Shown here piece by piece: positions 7,758 to 15,380 of a DNA stretch of 61,034 nucleotides; positions within the stretch are counted from its first letter, which is position 1; each line of letters opens with the position of its first letter. The notes under the pieces are model-generated. The model was not told the DNA's origin. It did no database searches and worked only from the letters and a program-made list of their open reading frames with translations. The stretch comes from Candidatus Obscuribacterales bacterium (lineage in GTDB: Bacteria; Cyanobacteriota; Vampirovibrionia; Obscuribacterales; Obscuribacteraceae), in NCBI GenBank assembly GCA_019747875.1, contig JAIEQI010000109.1, positions 1 through 61,034 on the forward strand, in the 5' to 3' direction. Made by a program: the position numbers and the translations under genes.

Positions 7758-8990
7758 TTATTCGCTAACGTAATGCGGAACGAAGATGCAATGATTGGCT
7801 GTCGTGACGGGGCTTCGATCTGCTCGGATTCCGATACCAGCCGGTTTTCCTCCAATGACCCAACTACCGATCAACACGTGGTAGTTTTCGTATTTCGGCA
7901 GGGGGCAAAGATCCTGTAGCAAAAATCCTTCGTGCCCTAAGTGGCCCGGATTTACGAAACTCTTTTCCGGCTGTCCAGGATGAATCAGCGAAACGCTAGT
8001 ACCTTCCATTCCGAATATCGGTTTTCGCGCGTGCGGGCGCTGCTTTAGCTGAGCTGCTTCTGGTTGATCTTCTGTGCGCGACTCCAAAAGCCACGGACAA
8101 TTTGGCTCCAGATCCCACATTACCGACATGATTGCTTTGCTAGAAAGAAGCACTTTCCATGGCGGTTCTATGAACTTCGTGCTGCCTGTTTCCATTGCAT
8201 TGGCTAAAAGAGAATGCGATCTACCATTGGGATCGAGATTTGCAACTCTGGCATCATCGGCAAAAAGAAACTGCCATGGATAGAGCTTGAACATGTGTTT
8301 GACGGGCAAGCCATCAGAGTCCATGAGTTGGTCATTATCATCGTAAGTGAGATCCTTAATCTCTATCAATTTAGCTTTTACGCCCGCTTGAATGGCGCAT
8401 GATTGCATGTATTGACTTGTGTCCCAGTCTTCCGGGTATTGTTTCAAGCAAGCAAGATGAAGCAGGTCCTCGCCGAGGTCTAGCGAGGCAAATGTCTTAA
8501 TTAAGCGGTCATGCAACGTGTTGTATTGATCTCCGGAAATTTGCCCCGCCGATTTCAAATCCTCAAACCAAACTAGTTGGAAAATTGAAGATTCGTATAA
8601 AGCAAGTGCTGTATCGAAGTTCAGCTCTAATAGCTTGACTTGACCATTGTTGAAAGAAAAATCAAACCTTCCGTACACGGTTGGATCTTTGCGAAGCCAC
8701 GACTGCTTGATGCCATCTCTAAATTGGTTTGGGATTCGCAACCGGTTAAAGAGTTCATCAGATCTAGCACTGCAACAAACTTCCTCAACGGCGCGCAAGC
8801 CCAGTTCGATCAATTCGCTTGACGCTTTGGCGATGGTGTCTCGGATTTCAGAAACTGTGAATTCTGCGCAAAAAGGTTGCGGTAAAGCTTCAGCCCAGTA
8901 AGGCGGATTGTCAAACATCCAGGCCAAATATCCCATTTCTTGGGCCCGATCTTTCCAGTTGGATCTTGCCTGAACTGGCTGAAACTTCAA
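7758..8990 (-). CDS. Glutathionylspermidine synthase-family ATP-grasp enzyme
   Basis: A 410-residue protein resembling the synthetase domain of GspS and its stand-alone relatives (YgiC/YjfC type), which ligate a peptide carboxylate to an amine using ATP. Visible hallmarks are the N-terminal WKDRAQEMGY, VYGRFDFSF, KLLELNFDTALALYESS (the pre-ATP-grasp segment with the E-N-D pattern), then HMFKLYPWQFL, EPPWKVLLSSKAIMSVMWDL and the C-terminal KPIFGMEGTSVSL with LQDLCPLPKY. I chose TTG at 8990 because AAGGAG lies 7 bp upstream; the TTG at 9008 overlaps that SD. There is no amidase domain, so it is probably a ligase only. The substrate is unknown; an amine or peptide made by neighbours is possible. 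Confidence 0.82.
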   Translation of the reverse strand: MKFQPVQARSNWKDRAQEMGYLAWMFDNPPYWAEALPQPFCAEFTVSEIRDTIAKASSELIELGLRAVEEVCCSARSDELFNRLRIPNQFRDGIKQSWLRKDPTVYGRFDFSFNNGQVKLLELNFDTALALYESSIFQLVWFEDLKSAGQISGDQYNTLHDRLIKTFASLDLGEDLLHLACLKQYPEDWDTSQYMQSCAIQAGVKAKLIEIKDLTYDDNDQLMDSDGLPVKHMFKLYPWQFLFADDARVANLDPNGRSHSLLANAMETGSTKFIEPPWKVLLSSKAIMSVMWDLEPNCPWLLESRTEDQPEAAQLKQRPHARKPIFGMEGTSVSLIHPGQPEKSFVNPGHLGHEGFLLQDLCPLPKYENYHVLIGSWVIGGKPAGIGIRADRSPVTTANHCIFVPHYVSE

Positions 8991-9061
8991 ATGACTTCTC
9001 CTTAGCAAACGTCTAACTGACAGCTATGAGTCTAGCGTATTATTTCCCGGGAAAATTAATC

Positions 9062-9085
9062 TTGAAAATCGCAATTTATTTTCAA
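9062..9085. promoter_or_regulatory. Inverted repeat in divergent intergenic region
   Basis: TTGAAAAT, 8-bp AT-rich spacer, ATTTTCAA: a perfect 8-bp inverted repeat between the divergent genes starting at 8990 (minus) and 9204 (plus). It is a plausible operator or promoter element; no regulator is assigned. Confidence 0.4.
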
Positions 9086-9203
9086 ACTGCGGTTTTCACC
9101 AGTTCTCCCTGTTGAGTGTTGCGTTAATCTCAATGTGGGTTAAAGGCACCCTAGCTTGGTTCGTCTGCAAAAAGCAATTCCGTTAGCGTTTTGGAGACAC
9201 CCA

Positions 9204-10034
9204 ATGAGACATGAAGGTCAGATAGACCCCAAAGACTCTCTCCCACAAGTTAGTCCTACTATTGATATAAGTTCAGCTAGTTCTGCTGCCGAACAAGCTG
9301 GTGCGCGTTTGCGCACTGAGGCGAATACAGGCATGATCACCAAAGCCGAGATGACCAAAGTCGCCGGGCTTTGGGATTGGCTTTTTGGAAAGAAGCAAGA
9401 TGACACCCCGAAAGTTGATAAAGATGGTTTCTATGTAGTACCAGAGAAGCCTTCTACAAAGGTGGAACCATCCAATTCCTCCCGCCCCGTTGAGGACTAC
9501 CGGACTGAACCCCATAAGACTGAGGAGAAGCTTGAAGATCCTCACAAACCATCGGCTGATGCTATTAAAGTATTCGAAGAAAAGAAAGCGGAGATCAAGC
9601 AAGCCTGCGAGGCGGCTTATGGCGCCGGCAACGAGAAGTGTGATGATTCAAAGCCCGCGCCGGAGCGGCAGGGGATAGTTTCAGGTGATAGAAGTTCATC
9701 TTCGTCGCACAATAACAACAGTGGTTTCTCGAACGCTCTCCTCTGGTGGTGGATTTTAAGCAGTAACAATCGCACTACAACTACTGCGCCAAACTATTAT
9801 GATCACAAACCATCGAGCGATAGAAATAATTTTGTAGGCAGTGGAGGCACTATGCGTCCGGGTGTTACTTCTCCCAAACCTGCGGACTCGCCGCCAGCTT
9901 CTAATGCCGGAAAGAACCCTGTGACCGGAATCCCAAATACCGGAAAACCATCGGGATTTGGCGGAACTGGTGGTGCCAGGCCTGGCGGAAGCGTAGGTGG
10001 TGGCTCTCGCGGCGGTAGTGTCGGAGGCGGATAA
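9204..10034 (+). CDS. Low-complexity protein with Gly-rich tail
   Basis: A 276-residue protein starting at MRHEGQID; GGAG at 9190-9193 supports this ATG over the in-frame start at 9156. The N-terminal part (to about 75) has a Ser/Ala-rich segment and the aromatic GLWDWLFGKK. The middle is charged and Lys/Glu/Pro-rich. Then comes an Asn/Ser-rich patch with the hydrophobic run NALLWWWILSS (about residues 177-187), which could anchor or self-associate. The last 60 residues are Gly/Pro/Ser-rich, ending in repeats of GGSVGGGS type. There is no signal peptide and no known domain. The composition suggests a disordered surface or matrix-associated protein, but this is inference only. It converges on the gene at 10050. 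Confidence 0.7.
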   Translation: MRHEGQIDPKDSLPQVSPTIDISSASSAAEQAGARLRTEANTGMITKAEMTKVAGLWDWLFGKKQDDTPKVDKDGFYVVPEKPSTKVEPSNSSRPVEDYRTEPHKTEEKLEDPHKPSADAIKVFEEKKAEIKQACEAAYGAGNEKCDDSKPAPERQGIVSGDRSSSSSHNNNSGFSNALLWWWILSSNNRTTTTAPNYYDHKPSSDRNNFVGSGGTMRPGVTSPKPADSPPASNAGKNPVTGIPNTGKPSGFGGTGGARPGGSVGGGSRGGSVGGG

Positions 10035-10049
10035 ACAACGCGGCACTAA

Positions 10050-10919
10050 TTAGACTAGCGATTGCAGCATGTATTTTTTTTCGAGATCTATTTCATTGAG
10101 ACGCACTTGAAGATATGGATCCTCGGGGGCGATGGCATATCCGGCAGAGTACAAGTGCTCGACAATATTAGCTAGCAGATTTCCCTCGATAAATGTACGC
10201 TCTTCAAACGGGGTAAGAAGAAGGTAAGCATCTGATATTTTTCCAGAGCGATTTTCCACGAAGATCTTCTCATCGAAGCCCTCGGGTAAAGGTGGAATTT
10301 GGTAACTGTATTCGGCTACTTGCAAGCGACCGATTGCAGACATCCATTGCAGCCGGCGCTTTCGTTTTGTCTCCCCAAAATCACTTGTTGCTCCATTCTC
10401 CTTGGAGCGATCGGATTCGATCCTGCCAGCGCCAGGGTCCGGTCGGATTCGATCTTCTGCGAGCGATTCGCACTCTCCGAATAAACCGATAGCATTCGGC
10501 ATGTGATCGCGTAATAGTTTTTGAGATTGATGAAAGAGATAAGTGCCATAACCTTTGCTCTTCCCCTGCCTTGAATTAGTATTTGAACTACAGGTTGCTC
10601 CGCCCCGGCGGGCATCGGCAGCTTGTAGGCTTCGCGCACCGCCTGGTGTAACTGCATAACAAATTAATGCAAAAGATGGGTCGCCTCGAAAGCGAGAAAC
10701 ATAGTTGGCAAGCAGGCGCGCTGACAGTAGCTCGCTCGATTCTTTATCCCTCAGTTCGTGCAAGGTCAGATAGCCAGATTTGAGCCCATTGTCTACCAGA
10801 AGCCAGTCAGGAGGGCGCTGCTCCATTGGAAAGTCTTCTTCAATTGCCCGAACGAAGTCAGGGGAAAGAGAATCGTTTATAGTTACGATTGTGTTTTCGG
10901 CAAGGTCGATCGATTGCAA
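10050..10919 (-). CDS. Acetyltransferase-like protein with in-frame insertions
   Basis: A 289-residue protein. The TTG start at 10919 has GGAG 7 bp upstream (next ATG is residue 32). The core reads like a GNAT-type acyltransferase: SFALICYAVTPGG, then GYGTYLFHQSQKLLRDHMPN matching the motif A/helix region, and IGLFGECES. GNAT membership is tentative. Two segments look inserted: residues about 95-122 (Arg/Ala/Ser-rich, from DNA at 10555-10640 containing a GGCGGGCATCGGCAGC stretch that resembles the dispersed repeat) and about 155-190 (DNA 10380-10480, where GGATTCGATC occurs twice). Removing them would give a more ordinary enzyme length. It is divergent from the amine oxidase gene, with starts about 50 bp apart, so shared regulation is possible. 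Confidence 0.65.
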   Translation of the reverse strand: MQSIDLAENTIVTINDSLSPDFVRAIEEDFPMEQRPPDWLLVDNGLKSGYLTLHELRDKESSELLSARLLANYVSRFRGDPSFALICYAVTPGGARSLQAADARRGGATCSSNTNSRQGKSKGYGTYLFHQSQKLLRDHMPNAIGLFGECESLAEDRIRPDPGAGRIESDRSKENGATSDFGETKRKRRLQWMSAIGRLQVAEYSYQIPPLPEGFDEKIFVENRSGKISDAYLLLTPFEERTFIEGNLLANIVEHLYSAGYAIAPEDPYLQVRLNEIDLEKKYMLQSLV

Positions 10920-10969
10920 GGATCCGCTCCACTGACGAAACTATTGTAACCGGTCTAAATTGGACAGTT

Positions 10970-12352
10970 TTGGATAAAATTCAATACGACGTAATCATAA
11001 TTGGTGCTGGTTTTGCCGGGCTCGCCGCTCTTAGTGTTTTGAAGAATTCTGGCTGCAACGTCTGCCTATTGGAAGCTCGGGACAGAATTGGTGGTCGAGT
11101 GCTAACGATTCGACCCCAAACTTGCAGATTTCCAATCGAACTTGGCGCAGAGTTTGTTCACGGCGAAACGAATCCCTTATGGGATCTCGTAGTCGAATCA
11201 GGTGTCCGAGCCTCGATTGCAACCAAGAAAAATTGGACCAGTGAAAATGGCCGCTTGCGCCTTAATCGCAACTACTATCAACAGGTCGAAAAAATCTTTC
11301 AAGATCTTTATGTGCTTGCAAATTCGACCGAACACGATATGAGTTTTGAAGAGTTTGCAAAGCAACTACTGCAAAGCCCAACTGCTAGCGTTTCAGCGGT
11401 CGTTGGCGAAGAACCTTGTGCGTCAACAGAAAAAGGACTTCAGCAGACACGGGATTTCTTGCACTCCTTGATGGGCAGCGACCCAAACCCCATGAGTATT
11501 CGCTTCCTCTCTCGGGGTGTGGATGCGGAAAAAGCAAATGGAACTGACGACTTCCGGATCCTCGATGGGTATGATCAGCTCGCACGCTACCTGGTCGACT
11601 CGCTGGGATCGCGTCAACCAATTCACTTATCGACAAAAGCAACAAAAATCGAATGGACAAAAGGAGCGGTAGTTTGCCATGCCGAGCATAGTGGATCGCC
11701 TGTACAATTTGCTGGGCGCGCCGCTCTCCTCACTGTTCCGCCGGTGCTTTTGGGAACCACACATTCAGCCTCGATAGCCTTTGAGCCGCGGCTTGACAAA
11801 GATCTCAGTCTGATCGGCAGTTCACGCGTGATAAAACTTGTTGTTCAATTCTCAGAGAACTTTTGGGAGCGCGCTAATATCGACGGTAGCGGTGAGGATT
11901 ATCTTGAATTCGGTTATTTGAATTGCGCTGAAGCGGAGATCTCTACATGGTGGTGCCAACATCCGATCGTTTCGCCGACGCTAACGGCTTGGATAAGCGG
12001 CGACGATTGCCGACGTATCCCAGACTCTGAACCGGAACTACGCAATATGATTGCGAGATCCCTTCAATGTGCATTTGATGTGAATGCTCAGGATATCTTG
12101 CAGATGATGGTGGCGGTTTATTGGCATGATTGGAACAACGACCCATACTCAATGGGGGCTTACAGTCTCAGATTAGCCAGCGGTGATCAGCAAGCAGCCG
12201 TTTTGGCAGAACCAGTAGATGACACTCTATTTTTTGCTGGCGAGGCGAGTAATACCGAGGGCTGCTCCGGAACGGTGCATGGAGCCCTTCAAACAGGCTG
12301 GCGGGCTGCTGGCGAGATCCTTGCCGTAATGCGTGACTCAAAATCAATCTAG
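10970..12352 (+). CDS. FAD-dependent amine oxidase
   Basis: A flavin monoamine oxidase of about 460 residues, usual length for the family. The Rossmann motif IIIGAGFAGLAAL (residues about 9-21), the second FAD segment LLEARDRIGGRV, the substrate-entry region FPIELGAEFVHG, and the C-terminal FAD motif LFFAGEASNTEGCSGTVHGAL are all present, so it should be active. It would oxidise a primary or polyamine side chain to an aldehyde with H2O2 release. I chose TTG at 10970 (then DKIQYDV); a longer frame from TTG at 10889 would overlap the divergent gene. Neither has a good SD, so the start is uncertain. It is followed 39 bp later by a second 2OG-oxygenase-like gene on the same strand, probably one operon. 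Confidence 0.85.
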   Translation: MDKIQYDVIIIGAGFAGLAALSVLKNSGCNVCLLEARDRIGGRVLTIRPQTCRFPIELGAEFVHGETNPLWDLVVESGVRASIATKKNWTSENGRLRLNRNYYQQVEKIFQDLYVLANSTEHDMSFEEFAKQLLQSPTASVSAVVGEEPCASTEKGLQQTRDFLHSLMGSDPNPMSIRFLSRGVDAEKANGTDDFRILDGYDQLARYLVDSLGSRQPIHLSTKATKIEWTKGAVVCHAEHSGSPVQFAGRAALLTVPPVLLGTTHSASIAFEPRLDKDLSLIGSSRVIKLVVQFSENFWERANIDGSGEDYLEFGYLNCAEAEISTWWCQHPIVSPTLTAWISGDDCRRIPDSEPELRNMIARSLQCAFDVNAQDILQMMVAVYWHDWNNDPYSMGAYSLRLASGDQQAAVLAEPVDDTLFFAGEASNTEGCSGTVHGALQTGWRAAGEILAVMRDSKSI

Positions 12353-12391
12353 CGGGCATAGAACAAGTGTCACTCCTTCCCAGGCAAGAGA

Positions 12392-13252
12392 ATGCTAGAG
12401 TCGAAAAGGAAAGTCAAAGTACCCGAAGGTGATTGGACTGGATTTATCGGTGTCCACGGGCATAAATCACCATACTTAATCCTTGATGATCTCTTGGACA
12501 CAAGCTGCTTTGACGCTCTACATGAAGAGATTTGTCTTGGGTTGGTAAACGCCGATCACTCATACATTGGTGGCAACCACAAATCAACCAATATTGTGCC
12601 GCCAGAATTTGCCGACGATGAGTACAAAGATTTTGGATATGTAATTGCGAATTTCACGGACGAAGAGTTCGAAGTATTTATGCGTCTTGCCGACGGTCGT
12701 GTCAACATCGATATGTCGAATTGGCGCAGCTACACGTTTGGCGAAGACGGGCAGATTGAGTTGTCGTGGAGGCAACTGCAGTATTTGAAGATCAAATATG
12801 GTGTTTATTTCCCCTGGAAGGGTTTCGTGGAATTCCTTCCGGGCGACACCAATTGGAATACCAAGCATTTGGTAGATGCTCAGTTTCCTGACCACATTCA
12901 ATATTCCTTTCCGCGGACCTGTGCATATCTCAGGAGTCTGCCCTTTGAGTCCATCGGGCGTTGCAATGTGATGGGACTGGAGGCCAATGACCACGGCACT
13001 ATTCACAGAGACAACTTTGAAATGTTGCACAATCCACCGATAAACGACTTCATCACAATTTGCCCCGGCGGAAATAAAGACCTTTTTCTCTATAACTCTG
13101 AGCAAAGAAGGAAAGAATTTATTCCGCCCTGCAAGGCTTATACATTTAACGATATGAATTACCACGGCGTCGCAGCAGCACCGTACTACAGGTACTCGAT
13201 TCGAGTTGACGGCATCTTCACCGACGAGTTTCGCGAACAAATCAGTGCTTGA
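12392..13252 (+). CDS. 2OG-Fe(II) oxygenase-like hydroxylase
   Basis: A 286-residue protein. The C-terminal half carries a plausible double-stranded beta-helix triad: NDHGTIHRDNF gives HxD (about residues 207-209) and NYHGVAAAPYYRYSIRVDG gives the distal His (about 258) with an Arg for the 2OG carboxylate. The N-terminal half is a divergent aromatic-rich domain (GGNHKSTNIVPPEF, WRSYTFGEDG) that I do not recognise. It is related in fold, but not obviously in sequence, to the protein at 5988-6725. It lies 39 bp after the amine oxidase and is probably cotranscribed. The substrate is unknown; hydroxylation of a peptide or amine is possible. Loss of either His in a family alignment would argue against this call. 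Confidence 0.62.
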   Translation: MLESKRKVKVPEGDWTGFIGVHGHKSPYLILDDLLDTSCFDALHEEICLGLVNADHSYIGGNHKSTNIVPPEFADDEYKDFGYVIANFTDEEFEVFMRLADGRVNIDMSNWRSYTFGEDGQIELSWRQLQYLKIKYGVYFPWKGFVEFLPGDTNWNTKHLVDAQFPDHIQYSFPRTCAYLRSLPFESIGRCNVMGLEANDHGTIHRDNFEMLHNPPINDFITICPGGNKDLFLYNSEQRRKEFIPPCKAYTFNDMNYHGVAAAPYYRYSIRVDGIFTDEFREQISA

Positions 13253-13370
13253 ACCGAATACCGCTCACCGATCTTTGTGAAAGAGCAACAATTGCACAAC
13301 AGCCTTCATACACGCCGTTAACAATCGTGTCTCATCATTGAATTTGAAGACACTCTAACTGGCGGAAACT

Positions 13371-14360
13371 ATGAGAGCGCAACTTGCGTTTCTATTTTTG
13401 CTTTGTCTATTTTTGCTAGTGCTTGCAAGCGAACAGCATGCGCTTGGTTTTGAGGCAGACTATCTGCCCTTGGGGAAAGAGATTCTTAGTCGTCGAATAG
13501 CTCAGCGCCTCGTGCAAGACGGAATAACGAATGCCGACGGAGCAGTCAGTTTCGCATCAAAGTCCGTTCGTGTGAACAGCGATAACTCGGTTTCCGTGTT
13601 TGGATCTGATCGCGCTGGTAAGCCCTGGACTCTTGTCGCAGACGCTCCCGCAGGCTCTGTCTCTGCTTGGTCCGGTGATTTCGATAAGAATGGAACCGAT
13701 GACCTGGTGTTGTTTGTACCCAGCGGGGCGGGCCAGTGGCAGCCGAATGCAAAGGTCATTCTTTTGATGTTCGAGAGTTCGGGGCGCCCAATTCCATGGT
13801 GCGTTGACGGCTTCTTCACTGTGGACAAGTACGGATTGAAAGAGCTTGTTGACCTTGATGATGATAGAAAAGCGGAGATGGTTCACCAAACTCGTAGCGG
13901 ACCCTATTGGATCACATCCGTATTCACATCGCAAAACTCTCGGTGGCGCGCTCTTCAGAGTCTAGCTGGCCAGACCTTGCCCTTTCAAACACAATTCACC
14001 ACAAAGGCAAACCATTCCATACGCAATAGTTCGAACTCAATCAGCAGTCTTTCAAACACCTCTGGGCTTTGTCTGGATGCCGTGGACTGGTGCAAGCAAG
14101 ATCCATGCTCATCAGTTCTGGTTGCTTCAAAGGAACACCGGATGCGCGTAAACTCCTCACTCAGCCATACAACAGTTGTTGTCCTTGACGAGTGGCGGGG
14201 GCGCCGGATAGCGATCGGGTCGACGAGGTTTAGTCGACGCTTGCTTGAAGAAATGAGCTTTCGAAGGCTTCAAGTGGTGCTTAGCTCAGAAGAAAGAAAC
14301 CGGAAACGTACGACCAGTCTTGTTTTTGCCCGAACCGGTTCAGTCGGGTATCGAGGGTAA
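13371..14360 (+). CDS. Secreted FG-GAP/VCBS-like protein
   Basis: A 329-residue protein with a clear Sec signal peptide (hydrophobic LAFLFLLCLFLLVLASEQHA, residues 4-23). The mature region contains SGDFDKNGTDDLVLF (about 104-118), the calcium-binding DxDxNGxxD loop of FG-GAP/VCBS propeller repeats, and a weaker second blade around ELVDLDDDRKAEMVHQ. The C-terminal third is Ser-rich, has four Cys (two in CLDAVDWCKQDPC) and becomes basic. GGCGGA precedes the ATG. It is exported, probably extracellular. It lies between the oxygenase gene and the small Cys-rich peptide gene; whether it belongs to the same operon is not clear because a 138-bp gap follows. Confidence 0.7.
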   Translation: MRAQLAFLFLLCLFLLVLASEQHALGFEADYLPLGKEILSRRIAQRLVQDGITNADGAVSFASKSVRVNSDNSVSVFGSDRAGKPWTLVADAPAGSVSAWSGDFDKNGTDDLVLFVPSGAGQWQPNAKVILLMFESSGRPIPWCVDGFFTVDKYGLKELVDLDDDRKAEMVHQTRSGPYWITSVFTSQNSRWRALQSLAGQTLPFQTQFTTKANHSIRNSSNSISSLSNTSGLCLDAVDWCKQDPCSSVLVASKEHRMRVNSSLSHTTVVVLDEWRGRRIAIGSTRFSRRLLEEMSFRRLQVVLSSEERNRKRTTSLVFARTGSVGYRG

Positions 14361-14498
14361 GAAAATTGTTCATCAGATTGGTTTTTTCCTCGCAACTTCA
14401 TCACAAACGATCTGCATAATCTGGGAACTTGAAGAAAGCGATGAAGAACGCGACGAAATGTCGACCGGTGAAAATCAAAATCTAAGGAGTAACAAATC

Positions 14499-14684
14499 AT
14501 GTTCAACAACAATGAAATCAACAACATCAGCAGCCTGTCAGAGAAGAAGATCAAGAAAACATTGCCGAAATCAAAGAGCTTGAAGAACACACATGCAAGT
14601 CAGAATGTTGCTGGCGGACAAGGCGCAGCTTCGGGAACTTCGGTATCATTCATCTGTTCTGTCTGTGCAACGTGTGCAAACTAG
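14499..14684 (+). CDS. 61-residue Cys-rich peptide, candidate RiPP precursor
   Basis: A very good SD (AAGGAG, 7 bp before ATG) and a downstream terminator make this short frame credible. The N-terminal half is hydrophilic and helical-looking (EINNISSLSEKKIKK). A VAGGQGAASG stretch follows, and the last 16 residues are GTSVSFICSVCATCAN with three Cys and several Ser/Thr. A leader, then a double-Gly-like site, then a Cys/Ser/Thr-rich core is the standard layout of a ribosomally made, modified peptide. No lanthionine synthase, radical SAM or YcaO gene is in the window. The nearest possible tailoring genes are the ATP-grasp, oxidase and oxygenase genes at 5.9-13.3 kb. A small metal-binding protein is the main alternative. 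Confidence 0.65.
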   Translation: MFNNNEINNISSLSEKKIKKTLPKSKSLKNTHASQNVAGGQGAASGTSVSFICSVCATCAN

Positions 14685-14818
14685 TGAGTGAATGATTGAA
14701 GGAACTTTCACAATTCGATTGAATTTGAATCAACCAGAAATTGAGGAAGCAGAGTCCAAATCCACATAAGCTGCACAATTTGGATTTGGAACAGCAAAAG
14801 AGAATTCAACTGACCAAA

Positions 14819-14843
14819 GGGCGCGAAAGCGCCCATTTTTTTT
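14819..14843 (+). terminator. Rho-independent terminator after the Cys-rich peptide gene
   Basis: GGGCGC, GAAA loop, GCGCCC, then A and eight T: a textbook intrinsic terminator on the plus strand, 135 bp after the peptide gene stop. The intervening 14685-14818 shows no gene. Confidence 0.92.
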
Positions 14844-14939
14844 GCCGATCTACGAAAACTTGATGGACATAATGGATGGTGTTCATGCGCTCGACGACGT
14901 TCTACTGCATTAGGTCTGCAATTTAACGCCACTCAATGT

Positions 14940-14991
14940 AAAAAGTGCTAAAACAATAGAAGGAGCGGGATTCGAGCGATGCGAGGTCCCT
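14940..14991 (+). promoter_or_regulatory. Conserved 52-bp leader, copy 1
   Basis: These 52 bp immediately before the ATG at 14992 match 46 of 52 bases of 16675-16726, upstream of the paralogous gene. Shared parts include AAAAAGTGCTA and GGGATTCGAGC and the identical 14 bases before the ATG containing GCGAGGTCCCT (GAGG is the likely SD). The conservation extends well beyond an SD, so a promoter or translational control element duplicated with the gene is likely. Confidence 0.65.
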
Positions 14992-15288
14992 ATGCGAAAT
15001 ACAATAATCCTATTTATAGTCATACTCTTTTCGATGGCACCAGTGCTTGCCTCGGCACTGGATCGAGCACAGCAAGACAAAGACTTCGAGGTCAAGAAAC
15101 GGATGTATGGAATCCGTTATCCATGGGAAATGATTGAACCTTATCCACACGTCAAGGGTCCAAAGTCCGACGTGATTATGGATGGCATCAACAGATCCCC
15201 AACCAAAACACCGGTTATTCCGAAAATTAAGCCGATTTTTCCCTTCAACAGACCTCTAACGCCTGAGGGAGTTGTTCCGTTTGCTTAG
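14992..15288 (+). CDS. Small secreted RYPWE-motif protein, copy 1
   Basis: A 98-residue protein with a Sec signal peptide (IILFIVILFSMAPVLASA, cleavage near residue 22-23). The mature chain is short and Pro-rich: DKDFEVKKRMYGIRYPWE, then EPYPHV, DVIMDGINRSPT and a hydrophobic Pro-rich end. It has no Cys and no known domain. Its paralogue at 16727-16990 shares the same blocks in the same order, and the two flank the serine-hydrolase gene, so the three probably form one functional set in the envelope. This copy has a longer C-terminus (about 11 extra residues). The leader before the ATG is also shared. Confidence 0.8.
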   Translation: MRNTIILFIVILFSMAPVLASALDRAQQDKDFEVKKRMYGIRYPWEMIEPYPHVKGPKSDVIMDGINRSPTKTPVIPKIKPIFPFNRPLTPEGVVPFA

Positions 15289-15380
15289 GCTGTTGATTAT
15301 TTTTCAATGTTGGCATGAAGGTCTCCTTCAAGGGAGAACTTCGTGCTATTTGTATGATGCATTGTCGACCGGAGTGATCA

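Noticed and set aside
12584..13240. 218-codon minus-strand frame
   Set aside because: Antisense of the oxygenase-like gene, which has the SD-spaced operon context and catalytic motifs.
14940..14991. tRNA-like fragment (GGGATTCGAGC)
   Set aside because: No acceptor or anticodon stem can be formed, and the same sequence occurs as a leader before both RYPWE genes.
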